Source of the DNA: Rummeliibacillus stabekisii
GTDB taxonomy: Bacteria > Bacillota > Bacilli > Bacillales_A > Planococcaceae
Assembly (NCBI RefSeq): GCF_007988965.1
Contig: NZ_BJVD01000001.1
Coordinates: forward strand, 496,001 to 560,000
Reading direction: 5' to 3'
Length of the DNA: 64,000 nucleotides
How positions within the stretch are numbered: position 1 is the first letter of the stretch; each line of letters begins with the position of its first letter. The notes below the pieces were generated by a model. It was not told the origin of the DNA and searched no databases. It worked only from the letters and a program-made list of their open reading frames with translations. Positions 50,347-59,533 of this stretch are shown piece by piece. Both the position numbers and the translations under genes were made by a program.

Positions 50347-50398
50347 CTGAAAAATTTCTGAAAACTAATTGTCTTCATTCAATATTGAGATTTTTCAG
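50347..50398. repeat. Inverted repeat upstream of the ABC exporter genes
   Basis: CTGAAAAATTTC (50347-50358) pairs with GAGATTTTTCAG (50387-50398), 12 bp with one wobble, 28-nt loop. The 278-bp gap 50251-50528 otherwise holds only the tcdA terminator and no gene. Confidence 0.4.
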
Positions 50399-50491
50399 CT
50401 CAATCACTATACACATCTATCTTATCATATAATTTCCTATAACATCCTTATATTTCTTTTTTTAGATAACTTACGTCCTAAAATATTAAAA

Positions 50492-50524
50492 AGCCGTATT
50501 CGCACAGTACATGCGAATACGGCT
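50492..50524 (-). terminator. Terminator of tcdA
   Basis: A perfect 13-bp stem AGCCGTATTCGCA / TGCGAATACGGCT, 7-nt loop, TTTTTA on the minus strand, 5 nt past the stop codon. Confidence 0.92.
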
Positions 50525-50528
50525 ACAA

Positions 50529-51290
50529 TTAATCACGAACACGTTGTATTTTAATGTCTTTTAGAATATCATTAATGACCCAGCTAGCTGCAAACAGTCC
50601 TGCTGTAGATGGGGCAAACGCATTGGATGAAGGCGGCATTTTAGCTTTCCGAATCTCTGCGTCTGGATTACCAACTGTTTGAGCTACATCTTGTCGTATT
50701 ACAATTGGGCTCTCATCAGAGAAAATAACCGGAACGCCTTTTTTGATACCTTCTTTTCGCAATTTTAAGCGAATCACTTTTGCAAGTGGATCAGTATGCG
50801 TCTTAGAAATATCTGCAATTTTGAAACGTGTCGGATCAGTTTTGTTAGCTGCTCCCATACTTGAAATGATTTTGATATTGCGTTTTAGACATTCTTTAAT
50901 CATATGGATTTTGTATTTGACCGTATCTGAAGCATCTATGACATAGTCTGGCTGATAGCTAAAGAATTCTTCGTATGTTTCTTCAGTATAAAACATATGA
51001 AGGTCAATTACTTCACACTCAGGGTTGATGTCTGCTATTCTTTCTTTCATAACTGCTGATTTAGATTTGCCGATTGTCGATAGATATGCGACTAATTGGC
51101 GATTGATATTGGTAATATCTACATCATCTTTGTCCACCAAAATAATACGACCTACTCCGCTTCTTGCACATGCTTCTGCAGCAAAAGATCCCACACCGCC
51201 GACTCCTAAGATGGCAACTGTCGTATTTTTAAGCTTGTCCAAGCCTTCTTGGCCAATAGCTAATTCATTTCTTGAAAATTGATGCAACAT
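50529..51290 (-). CDS. tcdA: tRNA threonylcarbamoyladenosine dehydratase TcdA
   Basis: E1-like enzyme (YrvM) that cyclises t6A to ct6A at tRNA position 37 using ATP. The 253 residues have the nucleotide-binding GVGGVGSFAAEACARSGVG near residue 31, DKDDVDITNINRQ and ISSMGAANKTDPTRF. AGAAGGAG precedes the ATG. It shares the window with the wobble-base enzymes MnmA, TrhP1/2 and TrmR. Confidence 0.95.
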   Translation of the reverse strand: MLHQFSRNELAIGQEGLDKLKNTTVAILGVGGVGSFAAEACARSGVGRIILVDKDDVDITNINRQLVAYLSTIGKSKSAVMKERIADINPECEVIDLHMFYTEETYEEFFSYQPDYVIDASDTVKYKIHMIKECLKRNIKIISSMGAANKTDPTRFKIADISKTHTDPLAKVIRLKLRKEGIKKGVPVIFSDESPIVIRQDVAQTVGNPDAEIRKAKMPPSSNAFAPSTAGLFAASWVINDILKDIKIQRVRD

Positions 51291-51348
51291 GATATCGCAC
51301 TCCTTCTACTTAAGTAAACCAAGTAACTTACTAAGATAAACAAAACAA

Positions 51349-51357
51349 ATTATAGCA
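51349..51357 (-). promoter_or_regulatory. Extended -10 promoter of tcdA
   Basis: TGCTATAAT on the minus strand, 60 nt before the ATG, with a consensus -10 and TGN extension but no good -35. Confidence 0.5.
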
Positions 51358-51392
51358 TGAAAATGTAATTGAAAATAGACTCTTGATAAAAA

Positions 51393-51418
51393 AGAAGGCC
51401 TTAGAATCTAGGCCTTCT
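51393..51418 (-). terminator. Terminator of the nag-pts cluster
   Basis: AGAAGGCCT / AGGCCTTCT with an 8-nt loop and a minus-strand T-run, 7 nt past the nagB stop. Confidence 0.85.
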
Positions 51419-51424
51419 CTTTAT

Positions 51425-52120
51425 CTAGAAATCCAAATCTGTCAAAACAATCACGTTTGGATGATTATTTAAGACGGTTACTGGCACCTCTTCAGTCATA
51501 TTCCCATCGATTAAAGATTTGATCGCATCTCTTTTTTTCTCTCCCACTGCGATTAAAAGGATGTATTTCGCCCTCATAATGGATTTTATACCCATTGTAA
51601 TCGCTTTTTCAGGAACTTCATCAATTGATTCAAAAAATCGTGCATTAGCTGTTCTTGTAGAAGGTGTCAAATCTACGACATGGGTTTCACTGTCAAAAGA
51701 AGTACCCGGTTCATTGAAACCGATATGTCCATTTTCACCTACGCCTAATAATTGAAAATCAAGAGTTAGGGATTGTAAAAGCTCCTCATATCGCTTAGCT
51801 TCTAATTCTGGATTTGTAGCTTCTCCATTAGGTAAATGAGAATTTTTGAAAGGCTTCTCTTTAAACAATTGTTGCGTCATAAAAGAAAGGTAGCCTTCAG
51901 GATGTTCTTTTGGTAATCCAACGTATTCATCCAAATTTACACTCTCACAGTTAGAGAAGTCAATTGAGCTATTTCGGATACGTTCGTATAAAGGAAGCAT
52001 TGTTCCTCCAGTTGCAAGTCCGAAAGTTTTAGCTCCATTGTCTTTCTGCTCCTCAATCAATTGAAAAGCTCGAGTATATAATTGATCTAGGTCCTTCACG
52101 GTTTCTAATTGAATAGCCAA
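51425..52120 (-). CDS. nagB: Glucosamine-6-phosphate deaminase
   Basis: Converts glucosamine-6-phosphate to fructose-6-phosphate and ammonia. The 231 residues show GLATGGTMLP, VNLDEYVGL (base Asp) and LLGVGENGHIGFNEPG (catalytic His). The start is TTG behind AAGGGAAGTG. It is the last gene of the cluster, 17 nt after ptsI. Confidence 0.96.
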   Translation of the reverse strand: MAIQLETVKDLDQLYTRAFQLIEEQKDNGAKTFGLATGGTMLPLYERIRNSSIDFSNCESVNLDEYVGLPKEHPEGYLSFMTQQLFKEKPFKNSHLPNGEATNPELEAKRYEELLQSLTLDFQLLGVGENGHIGFNEPGTSFDSETHVVDLTPSTRTANARFFESIDEVPEKAITMGIKSIMRAKYILLIAVGEKKRDAIKSLIDGNMTEEVPVTVLNNHPNVIVLTDLDF

Positions 52121-52137
52121 CTGGTCACTTCCCTTTT

Positions 52138-53859
52138 CTATTTAGTTTCCTTCATTAAATATTGTGTTACATAGCTTGAAACTTCTTTATTGGAGGAAAG
52201 TTGCAGAATCTTTTCTATATGCTTTTCTAAATCTTCTTTTGAAGATTTGGCGATTTGTGCACGTGCCCTAAGTATTGAAGATGCACTCATTGAGAATTCA
52301 TCTAGTCCCATTGCAAGCAAAATAGGAATTGCTATCTCATCGCCTGCCATTTCGCCACACATACCTACCCATTTGCCTTCTTTATGAGCGCCGTCAATGA
52401 CACTTTTCACAAGACGCAAAATAGCAGGATTATACGGTTGATACAAATAAGAAACTTTTTCATTCATCCTATCTGCTGCAAGTGTGTATTGAATTAAATC
52501 ATTTGTGCCTATAGAAAGAAAGTCTGCTTCCTTCGCGAATAAATCGGCCATAACAGCAGTAGAAGGTATTTCAACCATCATACCGACTTCAATGGTATCG
52601 CTTACTTCTTTGCCTTCGGTTACAAGCTCCTTTTTCACATCCTCTAGAATGGCTTTCGCTTCTCTAAATTCATCAAGTGTTGCGATCATAGGAAACATAA
52701 TTTTTAAATTGCCATAAATGCTTGCACGAAGCAATGCACGGAGCTGCGTTCGGAACAATGCTGTATCATCTAAACAAAGGCGAATGGCACGGTGGCCTAA
52801 GAAAGGATTCATTTCCTCTTCCATTTTCAAATATGGAAGCTTCTTGTCGCCACCAATATCTAACGTCCGAACTACTGTTGGCTTTCCTTTCATCTTTTCA
52901 AGAACAGATTTATAAGAAACAAATTGTTCTTCTTCAGATGGCAAATCAGTGCGGTCCATATATAAAAATTCTGTTCGGAATAAACCTACGCCATCTCCGC
53001 CATTTTCTAACACAATATCTGCATCTTCAGGCTTACCGATATTCCCAGCGATTTCAACATGGTGTCCGTCTCTACTAATGCTTGGCTCGCCCTTAAACTG
53101 CTCAAAGTATGCACGTTCTTCAAGATAAGCTTTTTGAGCCGTTTGGTATGTACCAACTATCTCCGGCGCTGCATCTACTATAACATCGCCTTTTGAACCA
53201 TCTACAATGACTAATGATCCTTGTTGGATATCTTTTGTCGCTGTTTTGGCGCCAACAATCGCTGGGATTTCCATTGTTCTAGCAAGAATTGCTGAATGGG
53301 AGGTTCTACCACCGATATCTGTCACAAATCCTTTAACATGTGTTTTATCGAGTTGAGCCGTCATAGACGGTGTAAGGTCATTTGCGATTATGATTACATC
53401 TTCATTTAAATGGCTGTAATCTGGTATCTCTACATTCAATAATTTTGACAATAAACGCTTTGACACATCTCGTATATCTGCTGCTCTTTCTTTCATGTAA
53501 GCATTCTCCATTACCTCAAACATCTCGATAAATGTGGTTGATACCTCATGGAGAGCAGCTTCTGCATTCGTACCTTCATCGATTTTCCCATCAATCATAC
53601 CGAGCATTTCAGGATCCTCTAATACCAGCAAATGTGCTTGGAAAATGGCTGCTTTATCAAGTCCAAATTTCCTTTCAGCTTCTGCTTTGATTCCTTCTAA
53701 ATCCTTTTTAGCTTCGGCTACAGCATTTTTCAGACGCTTTTTTTCTGCCTCTGAATCGCTGATGGAGACTTTTTCAAATGACAAGTCTGGTTCTACTAAA
53801 CAATACGCTTTAGCAATGGCAATACCGTTTGATACGGCAATCCCCTTCATTTCTAGCAT
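52138..53859 (-). CDS. ptsI: PTS Enzyme I (phosphoenolpyruvate-protein phosphotransferase)
   Basis: First phosphotransfer step of the PTS, PEP to HPr. The 573 residues have the phospho-His loop GGRTSHSAI, the PEP-binding [12 protein letters not shown], and [16 protein letters not shown] with the catalytic cysteine in MCGEMAGD. The start overlaps ptsH by 7 bp. It is placed inside the nag cluster, not in an independent ptsHI operon. Confidence 0.97.
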   Translation of the reverse strand: MLEMKGIAVSNGIAIAKAYCLVEPDLSFEKVSISDSEAEKKRLKNAVAEAKKDLEGIKAEAERKFGLDKAAIFQAHLLVLEDPEMLGMIDGKIDEGTNAEAALHEVSTTFIEMFEVMENAYMKERAADIRDVSKRLLSKLLNVEIPDYSHLNEDVIIIANDLTPSMTAQLDKTHVKGFVTDIGGRTSHSAILARTMEIPAIVGAKTATKDIQQGSLVIVDGSKGDVIVDAAPEIVGTYQTAQKAYLEERAYFEQFKGEPSISRDGHHVEIAGNIGKPEDADIVLENGGDGVGLFRTEFLYMDRTDLPSEEEQFVSYKSVLEKMKGKPTVVRTLDIGGDKKLPYLKMEEEMNPFLGHRAIRLCLDDTALFRTQLRALLRASIYGNLKIMFPMIATLDEFREAKAILEDVKKELVTEGKEVSDTIEVGMMVEIPSTAVMADLFAKEADFLSIGTNDLIQYTLAADRMNEKVSYLYQPYNPAILRLVKSVIDGAHKEGKWVGMCGEMAGDEIAIPILLAMGLDEFSMSASSILRARAQIAKSSKEDLEKHIEKILQLSSNKEVSSYVTQYLMKETK

Positions 53860-54122
53860 TCTTCACCAATTCCTTCTGTAGAAAGAACATTTTTGACTTT
53901 GTTTAAAGCTTCATCTGCATCGCTTCCTTCCGCAGATACTAAAATCTCTGCTCCTGAAGGAATGCCCAGTGACATCACACCCATAATTGATTTAAGGTTT
54001 ACCGTTCTGTCATTATACGTAAGCTGAACCTCTGATGAGAAGGGTGTTACAGCTTGTACTAAAACTGTACATGGTCTTGCATGTAAACCTTCTGATGCTG
54101 TAATGTTAAATTTCTTTTCCAT
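53853..54122 (-). CDS. ptsH: Phosphocarrier protein HPr
   Basis: Small PTS carrier, 89 residues. The phospho-acceptor is His14 in EGLHARP; the regulatory serine is in [10 protein letters not shown] (Ser45). Both are present, so this is HPr and not Crh, which lacks the histidine. The ATG at 54122 follows TGGAGG; the longer frame to 54137 overlaps the Shine-Dalgarno. It lies between the SIS gene and ptsI. Confidence 0.97.
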   Translation of the reverse strand: MEKKFNITASEGLHARPCTVLVQAVTPFSSEVQLTYNDRTVNLKSIMGVMSLGIPSGAEILVSAEGSDADEALNKVKNVLSTEGIGEEC

Positions 54123-54140
54123 TGTAAATACCTCCAAGAG

Positions 54141-54860
54141 TTAATTAAAATTGACCCGCTTTTGATATTGTTCTACCAAAGCTTCATTATTCTTTCCTGC
54201 TTTATCCACATTTGCACTAGAAAATACTGGAGCGCGCTCCTCTTTTTCCATAATTATCTCCACCACTTCACTTATCAAAGCATTCAATATGCAAGAACCG
54301 ATGGTTGTAGAGACAGGACCATATTGCAGATTGCCTCTGTACAGGACGCCATCGCCAACAGGCACATGAGTATCTATTATCACATCTACTACATCCTCAA
54401 GCCGTTTGTGTGAAAGGTGCCTTGAAGATTCCCTTGAATAGTTAAGAGACTGAAGCGAGATGGTGGTGATTTTTAACTTTTTTGCTAAAAGTGCAACGTC
54501 AATTGGAACAGCATTTCGCCCAGATGTAGAAATAATAAGAAGGACATCTCCATCGTGAAAATCAAAATTTTCTATATGCTTTTCAACAAAATTTGGATCT
54601 TTTTCATTTTTAGAAGAAGTGAGCGCACCACTGTGAAGCATAAGGGGTTCTATACTAATTGGTTTGGCAGGAACCAATCCGCCTGCCCTATAAAATGCTT
54701 CTTGAGCCAGAAGGTGAGAATGTCCACAGCCAAATAACTGTAAAATGCCCCCTTTGTTCACGCTCTCTGCAATTAGTATCGCTGCCTGTTTTATGGCAGG
54801 CATTTCCTTTTCATATACATCTTTTAAAAGATGCGTGACTTCAGCAAAATAATTGTTCAT
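54141..54860 (-). CDS. SIS-domain sugar-phosphate binding protein (UPF0309)
   Basis: A single SIS domain protein, 239 residues (LQLFGCGHSHLLAQEAFYRAGG; DVLLIISTSGRNAVPIDVA). SIS proteins bind phosphosugars as isomerases or regulators. The UPF0309 group has no proven reaction. Its position between nagR and ptsH points to amino-sugar phosphates (for example N-acetylmuramate-6-phosphate or glucosamine-6-phosphate); this is inference. It lacks the length of MurQ. GAGGTGA precedes the ATG. Confidence 0.85.
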   Translation of the reverse strand: MNNYFAEVTHLLKDVYEKEMPAIKQAAILIAESVNKGGILQLFGCGHSHLLAQEAFYRAGGLVPAKPISIEPLMLHSGALTSSKNEKDPNFVEKHIENFDFHDGDVLLIISTSGRNAVPIDVALLAKKLKITTISLQSLNYSRESSRHLSHKRLEDVVDVIIDTHVPVGDGVLYRGNLQYGPVSTTIGSCILNALISEVVEIIMEKEERAPVFSSANVDKAGKNNEALVEQYQKRVNFN

Positions 54861-54863
54861 GTG

Positions 54864-55586
54864 TCACCTCGTAATCTCGCTTATAAACTTATAACGGTCT
54901 GCGCGATACACGCTGCGCACAAGTTCAAACGGCCTTCCGTTCGATAAATAACTTGTTCTTTTGATAATCAAGACAACTGCTTTTTGCCCAACGTTTAGAT
55001 ATTTTGCATCCTCTTTTGAAACAATAGCGGCTTCCATCTGCTGTGTGGCATTGTGAATGTCTAGTCCGTATTCCTGCTCAATCAATTGATAGAGAGATCC
55101 ACTTAGCTGATCTTTGCTTAAGTTTGGGACAAGTTTAACAGGTATATACGTCCTTTCAATAGCCATGGGAAGATGATCCGCATTTCGAATACGCACTATA
55201 AAGTATACCTCATCTTCATCGTTTAAACCTAAATCTTGCTTTATTTCAAAAGAAGGTAGTTGTTTCTCAAACAGTACTATATCACTGCTCGGCTCCATAC
55301 CTCTTGCGATCATATCCTCCGTAAAACCGGTCAAGCCATTGAGCGGCTGTTCAAATTTAGGATCAGCCACAAAAGTGCCTCTCCCTTTTTCCCTATATAG
55401 CAAACCACTATTAACTAATCCTGTAATCGCTTGCCTCACTGTCATCCTGCTGACATTGTATGTCTCAGACAGCTCCCTTTCGGAAGGTATAGAAGATCCT
55501 TTAATGTACTCGCCAACCGCTATCTTTTCTTTGATGATATCTTCAATCTGTATATATATAGGCACATGCGAATTCCGATCAACCAA
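54864..55586 (-). CDS. nagR: GntR-family regulator of amino-sugar use (NagR/YvoA-like)
   Basis: 240 residues: a GntR winged helix (SIPSERELSETYNVSRMTVR, residues 30-50) and a C-terminal UTRA effector domain. NagR (YvoA) of B. subtilis represses nag genes and responds to glucosamine-6-P or N-acetylglucosamine-6-P. The neighbours nagA, nagB and nagP and a matching palindrome at 58950 support the same role. The start is TTG with AAAGGTG upstream. Confidence 0.92.
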   Translation of the reverse strand: MVDRNSHVPIYIQIEDIIKEKIAVGEYIKGSSIPSERELSETYNVSRMTVRQAITGLVNSGLLYREKGRGTFVADPKFEQPLNGLTGFTEDMIARGMEPSSDIVLFEKQLPSFEIKQDLGLNDEDEVYFIVRIRNADHLPMAIERTYIPVKLVPNLSKDQLSGSLYQLIEQEYGLDIHNATQQMEAAIVSKEDAKYLNVGQKAVVLIIKRTSYLSNGRPFELVRSVYRADRYKFISEITR

Positions 55587-55620
55587 ATCTATTCAACACC
55601 TTTAAATTAATGAACTTACA

Positions 55621-56772
55621 CTACAGATTTTCAATGACGTTGCCTTTTTTAATCGTCTTTTGAATCTTTAAGTCTTTATCCAATAAAACGAGATCGGCGT
55701 CATAATGTTCTTTGATTCTTCCCTTGCCAGTCAAATTCAATTGCTTTGCCGCATTGAAGGATGTCATAGCGACAAGTTCTTGTAGTGTACAGTTGGTTGC
55801 TTCTTTCATATTTAGAAGAGCTTGATCCATTTTTAATACGCTGCCAGCCAATGCGCCATTCTCTAAATGAGCGCCACTCTCTGTGACATGAACAAGCTGC
55901 CCACCTAAATCGTAGTCACCATAGGGTAAGCCTTTCGCTCTCATTGCGTCGGTAATTAAAATAATATGCTCGGCGCCTTTCATTTGATAAGCAAGCTTAA
56001 CTGATTCCTTATGTGAGTGAATGAAATCGACAATGATCTCTGCTTGAATTTCATGCAGAAGCAATGTACCTCCTACCACGCCTGGATCCCTATGATGGAA
56101 GGGGCGCATTTGATTATAAAGATGCGTTCCTTGTTTCACGCCAAGAACTACTGCTTTTTGCACTTCTTCAAAAGTTGCATCTGAATGACCGATAGAAACT
56201 ACAACGCCTGTCTTTGCGACATTTTCTACAAATTCAAATCCGCCATCTGTTTCTGGTGCTACAGTTACTTCTTTAATCCTGTATCCGCTAAGTTCTTGAA
56301 ACCGTTGGAATAATGATAATTGGGGTGGAATAATATGCTCGAGCGGCTGTGCACCCGCGCGTTTTTTCGAAACAAACGGACCTTCCAGGTGAACGCCGAC
56401 CATTTCGGCTTCATCTATCCCACTTTGAAAAACAGCTAAATTTTTTAGTGCTTCTTCTATCGTGTCAATCGATTGAGTCATGGTAGTTGCAAGAAAACTG
56501 GTTGTCCCCTCTTTCAGCAGAGATTTCGCCATTATATGAAGCGATTCTGGCGTAGCATCCATTGCATCACTACCAGCTGATCCATGTATATGCAAATCGA
56601 TAAATCCTGGAAGAAGATATTGGTTAACGCCATCTATCACTTCATCTGCTTCTATCTCTATCAAACGGCCGATGTGTTGAATAACGCCATCTTTTATATA
56701 GACGTCATAATTGTCCATACGTTCATCGGCATTTACAAGGGTTACATTTTTTATCAGGCATGTTTGCTTCAA
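55621..56772 (-). CDS. nagA: N-acetylglucosamine-6-phosphate deacetylase
   Basis: Removes acetate from GlcNAc-6-P before NagB. Amidohydrolase fold with metal ligands in DLHIHGSAG and GHSDATFEE; MVGVHLEGPFVS and TDAMRAKGL are typical. An ATG at 56781 directly abuts AGGAG, so I prefer TTG at 56772 (9-nt spacing), giving 383 residues. It is in a divergence-free cluster after nagP. Confidence 0.95.
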   Translation of the reverse strand: MKQTCLIKNVTLVNADERMDNYDVYIKDGVIQHIGRLIEIEADEVIDGVNQYLLPGFIDLHIHGSAGSDAMDATPESLHIMAKSLLKEGTTSFLATTMTQSIDTIEEALKNLAVFQSGIDEAEMVGVHLEGPFVSKKRAGAQPLEHIIPPQLSLFQRFQELSGYRIKEVTVAPETDGGFEFVENVAKTGVVVSIGHSDATFEEVQKAVVLGVKQGTHLYNQMRPFHHRDPGVVGGTLLLHEIQAEIIVDFIHSHKESVKLAYQMKGAEHIILITDAMRAKGLPYGDYDLGGQLVHVTESGAHLENGALAGSVLKMDQALLNMKEATNCTLQELVAMTSFNAAKQLNLTGKGRIKEHYDADLVLLDKDLKIQKTIKKGNVIENL

Positions 56773-56862
56773 ATTTAACATCTCCTAAAGAAAATCCAGG
56801 TGTCTAACAGAAAACTTTAAATATAATGTTACATAGCTTTAAAACACTTTATGATTGGAATG

Positions 56863-56934
56863 AAGTGAAATCAGCTTCTATTCCACATTTAGACCCAAGC
56901 TTTCTGGACTGTAGAGTTTTAGCTGATTTCACTT
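56863..56934. repeat. Long-loop inverted repeat between nagA and nagP
   Basis: AAGTGAAATCAGCT (56863-56876) and AGCTGATTTCACTT (56921-56934) form a perfect 14-bp stem with a 44-nt loop. Minus-strand transcription from nagP would read through it. It could be a partial terminator or processing site. Confidence 0.5.
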
Positions 56935-56984
56935 TTATTAAAGCTACAACATTCTTTAATCTGTTGTTATACCTGACTTAAATT

Positions 56985-58928
56985 TTATTCTTCTAATCTG
57001 ATGATATTTGATGTTCCATTACGTTGGTAGCCTGTTTTTTCAAGCTTCACGCTTTTATCTTGTGAGTTTGTAAAGATTACAGGTGTCGCAATGGATGGAG
57101 CATTTTCTTTAACATATGCCCAGTCAACTTTGATTAAATCATCCCCGCGTTGAATAAGCTGGTCTTGTTTTACTAGCACCTCAAAGCCTTTACCATTTAA
57201 TTTTACCGTATCAAGGCCGATATGGATTAAAATTTCTATTCCTGTATCCGTTACAAGGCCAATTGCATGTTTTGTCGGGAAGATCATCATCACTTTTCCG
57301 TCAACAGGTGATTGTATAACACCGTCTTTTGGCAAAATACCGAAACCAGGACCCATCATGCCAGATGCAAATGCTTGGTCAGGTACTTCTGAAAGTGGAA
57401 TTACATCACCTGTTACCGGCATAACAAAGTCTTCCGGCAATAAGTTCGTATGTGTAACATCTGTCTCTTCCAATGCTGCTTCACTTACTACATTTTTGGG
57501 AGCTGGATTTCCTTTGACGATGCGTTTTTTCATTGCATCTGCCAAAAATTCTACAGACGTACCAATGATGACTTGCAAGTTTGTTTTACTGATGCGCATA
57601 ACACCACGTGCACCATATTTTTTCAATTCTTTTTCGTTCGCCAAACCCGCATCTTTTACAGTTAAACGAAGGCGTGTCGTACAATGATCCACTTGCACGA
57701 TGTTTTCCTTGCCGCCTAGCGCTTCAATTGTATGATAAGCTTTTGCATCAAGTACTTCATCTTCTGTTCCTTGCATTGTTTCTGTTTCCTCATCCTCGTC
57801 ATCTTCACGGCCTGGCGTTTTTAAATTGAATTTTGTTATTAAGAAATAGAAAATTACAAAATAGATAGCGCCAAATGCTAAACCAAGAGGTATAAGCAAG
57901 AAAGGTTTTTGTGCGATACCGAGATTCAATAAATAATCTATTAGACCGGCAGAGAAACCAAAACCATCATGAATATTTAATGCAGCCGCTATCATTAAAG
58001 AGATACCCGTTAATACAGCGTGCACTGCATATAAAACTGGAGATAAGAACATAAATGTAAATTCGATTGGTTCTGTTACCCCTGTAACAAAAGCTGTTAA
58101 GGCGATTGACAGGAACATACCGCCCACAATAGCGCGTTTCTCTTTTTTAGCTGCAAAGTACATAGCTAAACAAGCTGCTGGCAAACCAAACATCATAATC
58201 GGGAAGAAACCAGCTTGGAAGAGTCCTGCTGCTGGATCTCCAGCTAAGAAACGAGGAATATCTCCTTTTACTACTTTACCCGCAGCATCCGTAAATTTAC
58301 CAAAGTCAAACCATACTATTGTATTGATTACATGATGCAAACCAATCGGAAGTAACAAACGGTTTAAGAAACCGTAAACCCCGTATCCAATAGCGCCTGC
58401 TCCGATAATCCAGTTACCTGTAGAATCAATAACTCCTTGAATTGGTCCCCAAATATAAGCAAGCAACGCGGCAATTATAGCCATAGTGATCGAGGTTATT
58501 ATGGGGACAAATCGTTTGCCGCCAAAGAATGAAAGCCACTCAGGAAACTTTACATTATAAAATTTATTATATAAAAGTCCTGCGACAATACCCGAAACAA
58601 GCCCTCCGAAAACACCCATATTCAAATCTTTATCTATTTTTTCAAGTACACCTGATAAAACTAAATAGGCTATCGCCCCAGCTAACGCTGCACCCCCATT
58701 GTTGTCAAAAGCAAAACCCATCGCAATACCAATAGCAAAAATAATTGGGAGATTACCAATTATTGCATTACCTGATGCTTCCATAACCTTGGCGACAATT
58801 TGAATAAATTTCACATGGCTACTCCCAATCATATCAGGCGAGCCAAGCCGAACAAGCAATGCAGCTGCAGGCATGGTTGCAATCGGGAACATTAGCGATT
58901 TACCAATCTTTTGCAAGAAACCTAACAT
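56985..58928 (-). CDS. nagP: PTS N-acetylglucosamine transporter EIICBA
   Basis: Takes up and phosphorylates GlcNAc. Domain order is EIIC (about residues 1-375, TM), EIIB (phospho-Cys in VDHCTTRLRL, about residue 430) and EIIA (phospho-His in ILIHIGLDTV near residue 575), so a separate EIIA is not needed. 647 residues from the ATG at 58928. The frame is open to 58991, but that extension would contain the promoter and operator. The Glc/GlcNAc family cannot be fully split by eye; context favours GlcNAc. Confidence 0.92.
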   Translation of the reverse strand: MLGFLQKIGKSLMFPIATMPAAALLVRLGSPDMIGSSHVKFIQIVAKVMEASGNAIIGNLPIIFAIGIAMGFAFDNNGGAALAGAIAYLVLSGVLEKIDKDLNMGVFGGLVSGIVAGLLYNKFYNVKFPEWLSFFGGKRFVPIITSITMAIIAALLAYIWGPIQGVIDSTGNWIIGAGAIGYGVYGFLNRLLLPIGLHHVINTIVWFDFGKFTDAAGKVVKGDIPRFLAGDPAAGLFQAGFFPIMMFGLPAACLAMYFAAKKEKRAIVGGMFLSIALTAFVTGVTEPIEFTFMFLSPVLYAVHAVLTGISLMIAAALNIHDGFGFSAGLIDYLLNLGIAQKPFLLIPLGLAFGAIYFVIFYFLITKFNLKTPGREDDEDEETETMQGTEDEVLDAKAYHTIEALGGKENIVQVDHCTTRLRLTVKDAGLANEKELKKYGARGVMRISKTNLQVIIGTSVEFLADAMKKRIVKGNPAPKNVVSEAALEETDVTHTNLLPEDFVMPVTGDVIPLSEVPDQAFASGMMGPGFGILPKDGVIQSPVDGKVMMIFPTKHAIGLVTDTGIEILIHIGLDTVKLNGKGFEVLVKQDQLIQRGDDLIKVDWAYVKENAPSIATPVIFTNSQDKSVKLEKTGYQRNGTSNIIRLEE

Positions 58929-58949
58929 TTCAATACACTCTCCTTTGTT

Positions 58950-58971
58950 TTGGTATAGTTGTCTATACCAA
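58950..58971. promoter_or_regulatory. NagR-type operator upstream of nagP
   Basis: A perfect palindrome TTGGTATAG-N4-CTATACCAA. It resembles the dre sites bound by NagR/DasR-type GntR proteins. It covers the likely transcription start, directly downstream of the -10. Confidence 0.85.
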
Positions 58972-58973
58972 TT

Positions 58974-58990
58974 AGTATAAAGCGTTTTCA
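58974..58990 (-). promoter_or_regulatory. -10 box and cre-like site of the nag-pts cluster
   Basis: TATACT (58974-58979) is the likely -10. TGAAAACGCTTTAT (58977-58990) fits the CcpA cre pattern TGWNANCGNTNWCA at 13 of 14 or fewer defined positions, with a mismatch at the 3' end. The overlap implies CcpA-type repression. The -35 is weak. Confidence 0.5.
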
Positions 58991-59095
58991 TACAATAATA
59001 AAGTATTATTTTCCTCCAGAAGATATACCCTCTTTTGCTATAAAATATTGCCGGTTTTAAAAAAATTAATCATGTATTTCTAGCATTATATTCCA

Positions 59096-59130
59096 TAAAA
59101 AAATCCTCTGATTCTTAGAGAATCACAGGT
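59096..59130 (-). terminator. Terminator of the 6S RNA gene
   Basis: CCTGTGATTCT / AGAATCAGAGG with a 3-nt loop and one mismatch, then seven T residues on the minus strand. Confidence 0.85.
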
Positions 59131-59144
59131 TATCAATCTTACAA

Positions 59145-59346
59145 TATGAACAAATCCCGATTGTGCCGTCGAGTAATGCAAATAGCCTTGAACCCGCACT
59201 CTAGCAGGTGGGTGTCGTATTCGAAACTTTAAAAGTCCCCTACTAAGTAAAGGGCATGTTTGCCATTCCAAAATGAGCAACTCCCAAAGACGATATGTTC
59301 GGTCAAGACGATATGAGCTTCAACGAACACCTCAGGATTTGTTGTT
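59145..59346 (-). ncRNA. ssrS: 6S RNA (SsrS/BsrA)
   Basis: Regulatory RNA that mimics an open promoter and sequesters sigma-A RNA polymerase. The 5' segment TCCTGAGGTGTTCG and the 3' segment GACGGCACAATCGGGATT pair as the closing stem, as in E. coli and Bacillus 6S RNAs. The internal AACATGCCC and GGGTTCAAGGCTATTTGC segments are also family-like. Length is about 200 nt. Location downstream of aspS matches B. subtilis bsrA. A promoter precedes it and a terminator follows. Ends are estimated. Confidence 0.9.
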
Positions 59347-59352
59347 AAATAC

Positions 59353-59381
59353 ATATTAACACGAAAGTTTTGAAAAATCAA
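59353..59381 (-). promoter_or_regulatory. Promoter of the 6S RNA gene
   Basis: TTGATT (59376-59381), a 17-bp spacer and TAATAT (59353-59358), giving a start near 59346. The stretch 59382-59533 upstream holds nothing else I can identify. Confidence 0.7.
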
Positions 59382-59533
59382 AATAAAAGTTTTTACTCTT
59401 TTAATTATTAATCTTTCATTCGTGCTCCTTACATTTCTTTGACTTAATTCTCATCAGTCTTCAATCGAGCTGATAATAATATTAAATCTTGTAAGATAAG
59501 AATATATACCACTCTCACACAAGAGTTAAACAT

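Noticed and set aside
58929-58991. N-terminal extension of NagP by 21 residues
   Set aside because: The extension would be encoded by the -10 box, cre-like site and NagR palindrome; the ATG at 58928 has a proper AAAGGAG and gives the family N-terminus.
59086-59280. 64-codon minus-strand ORF near 59.1-59.3 kb
   Set aside because: It lies within the 6S RNA and its terminator, has no ribosome binding site, and its protein is unlike any family.
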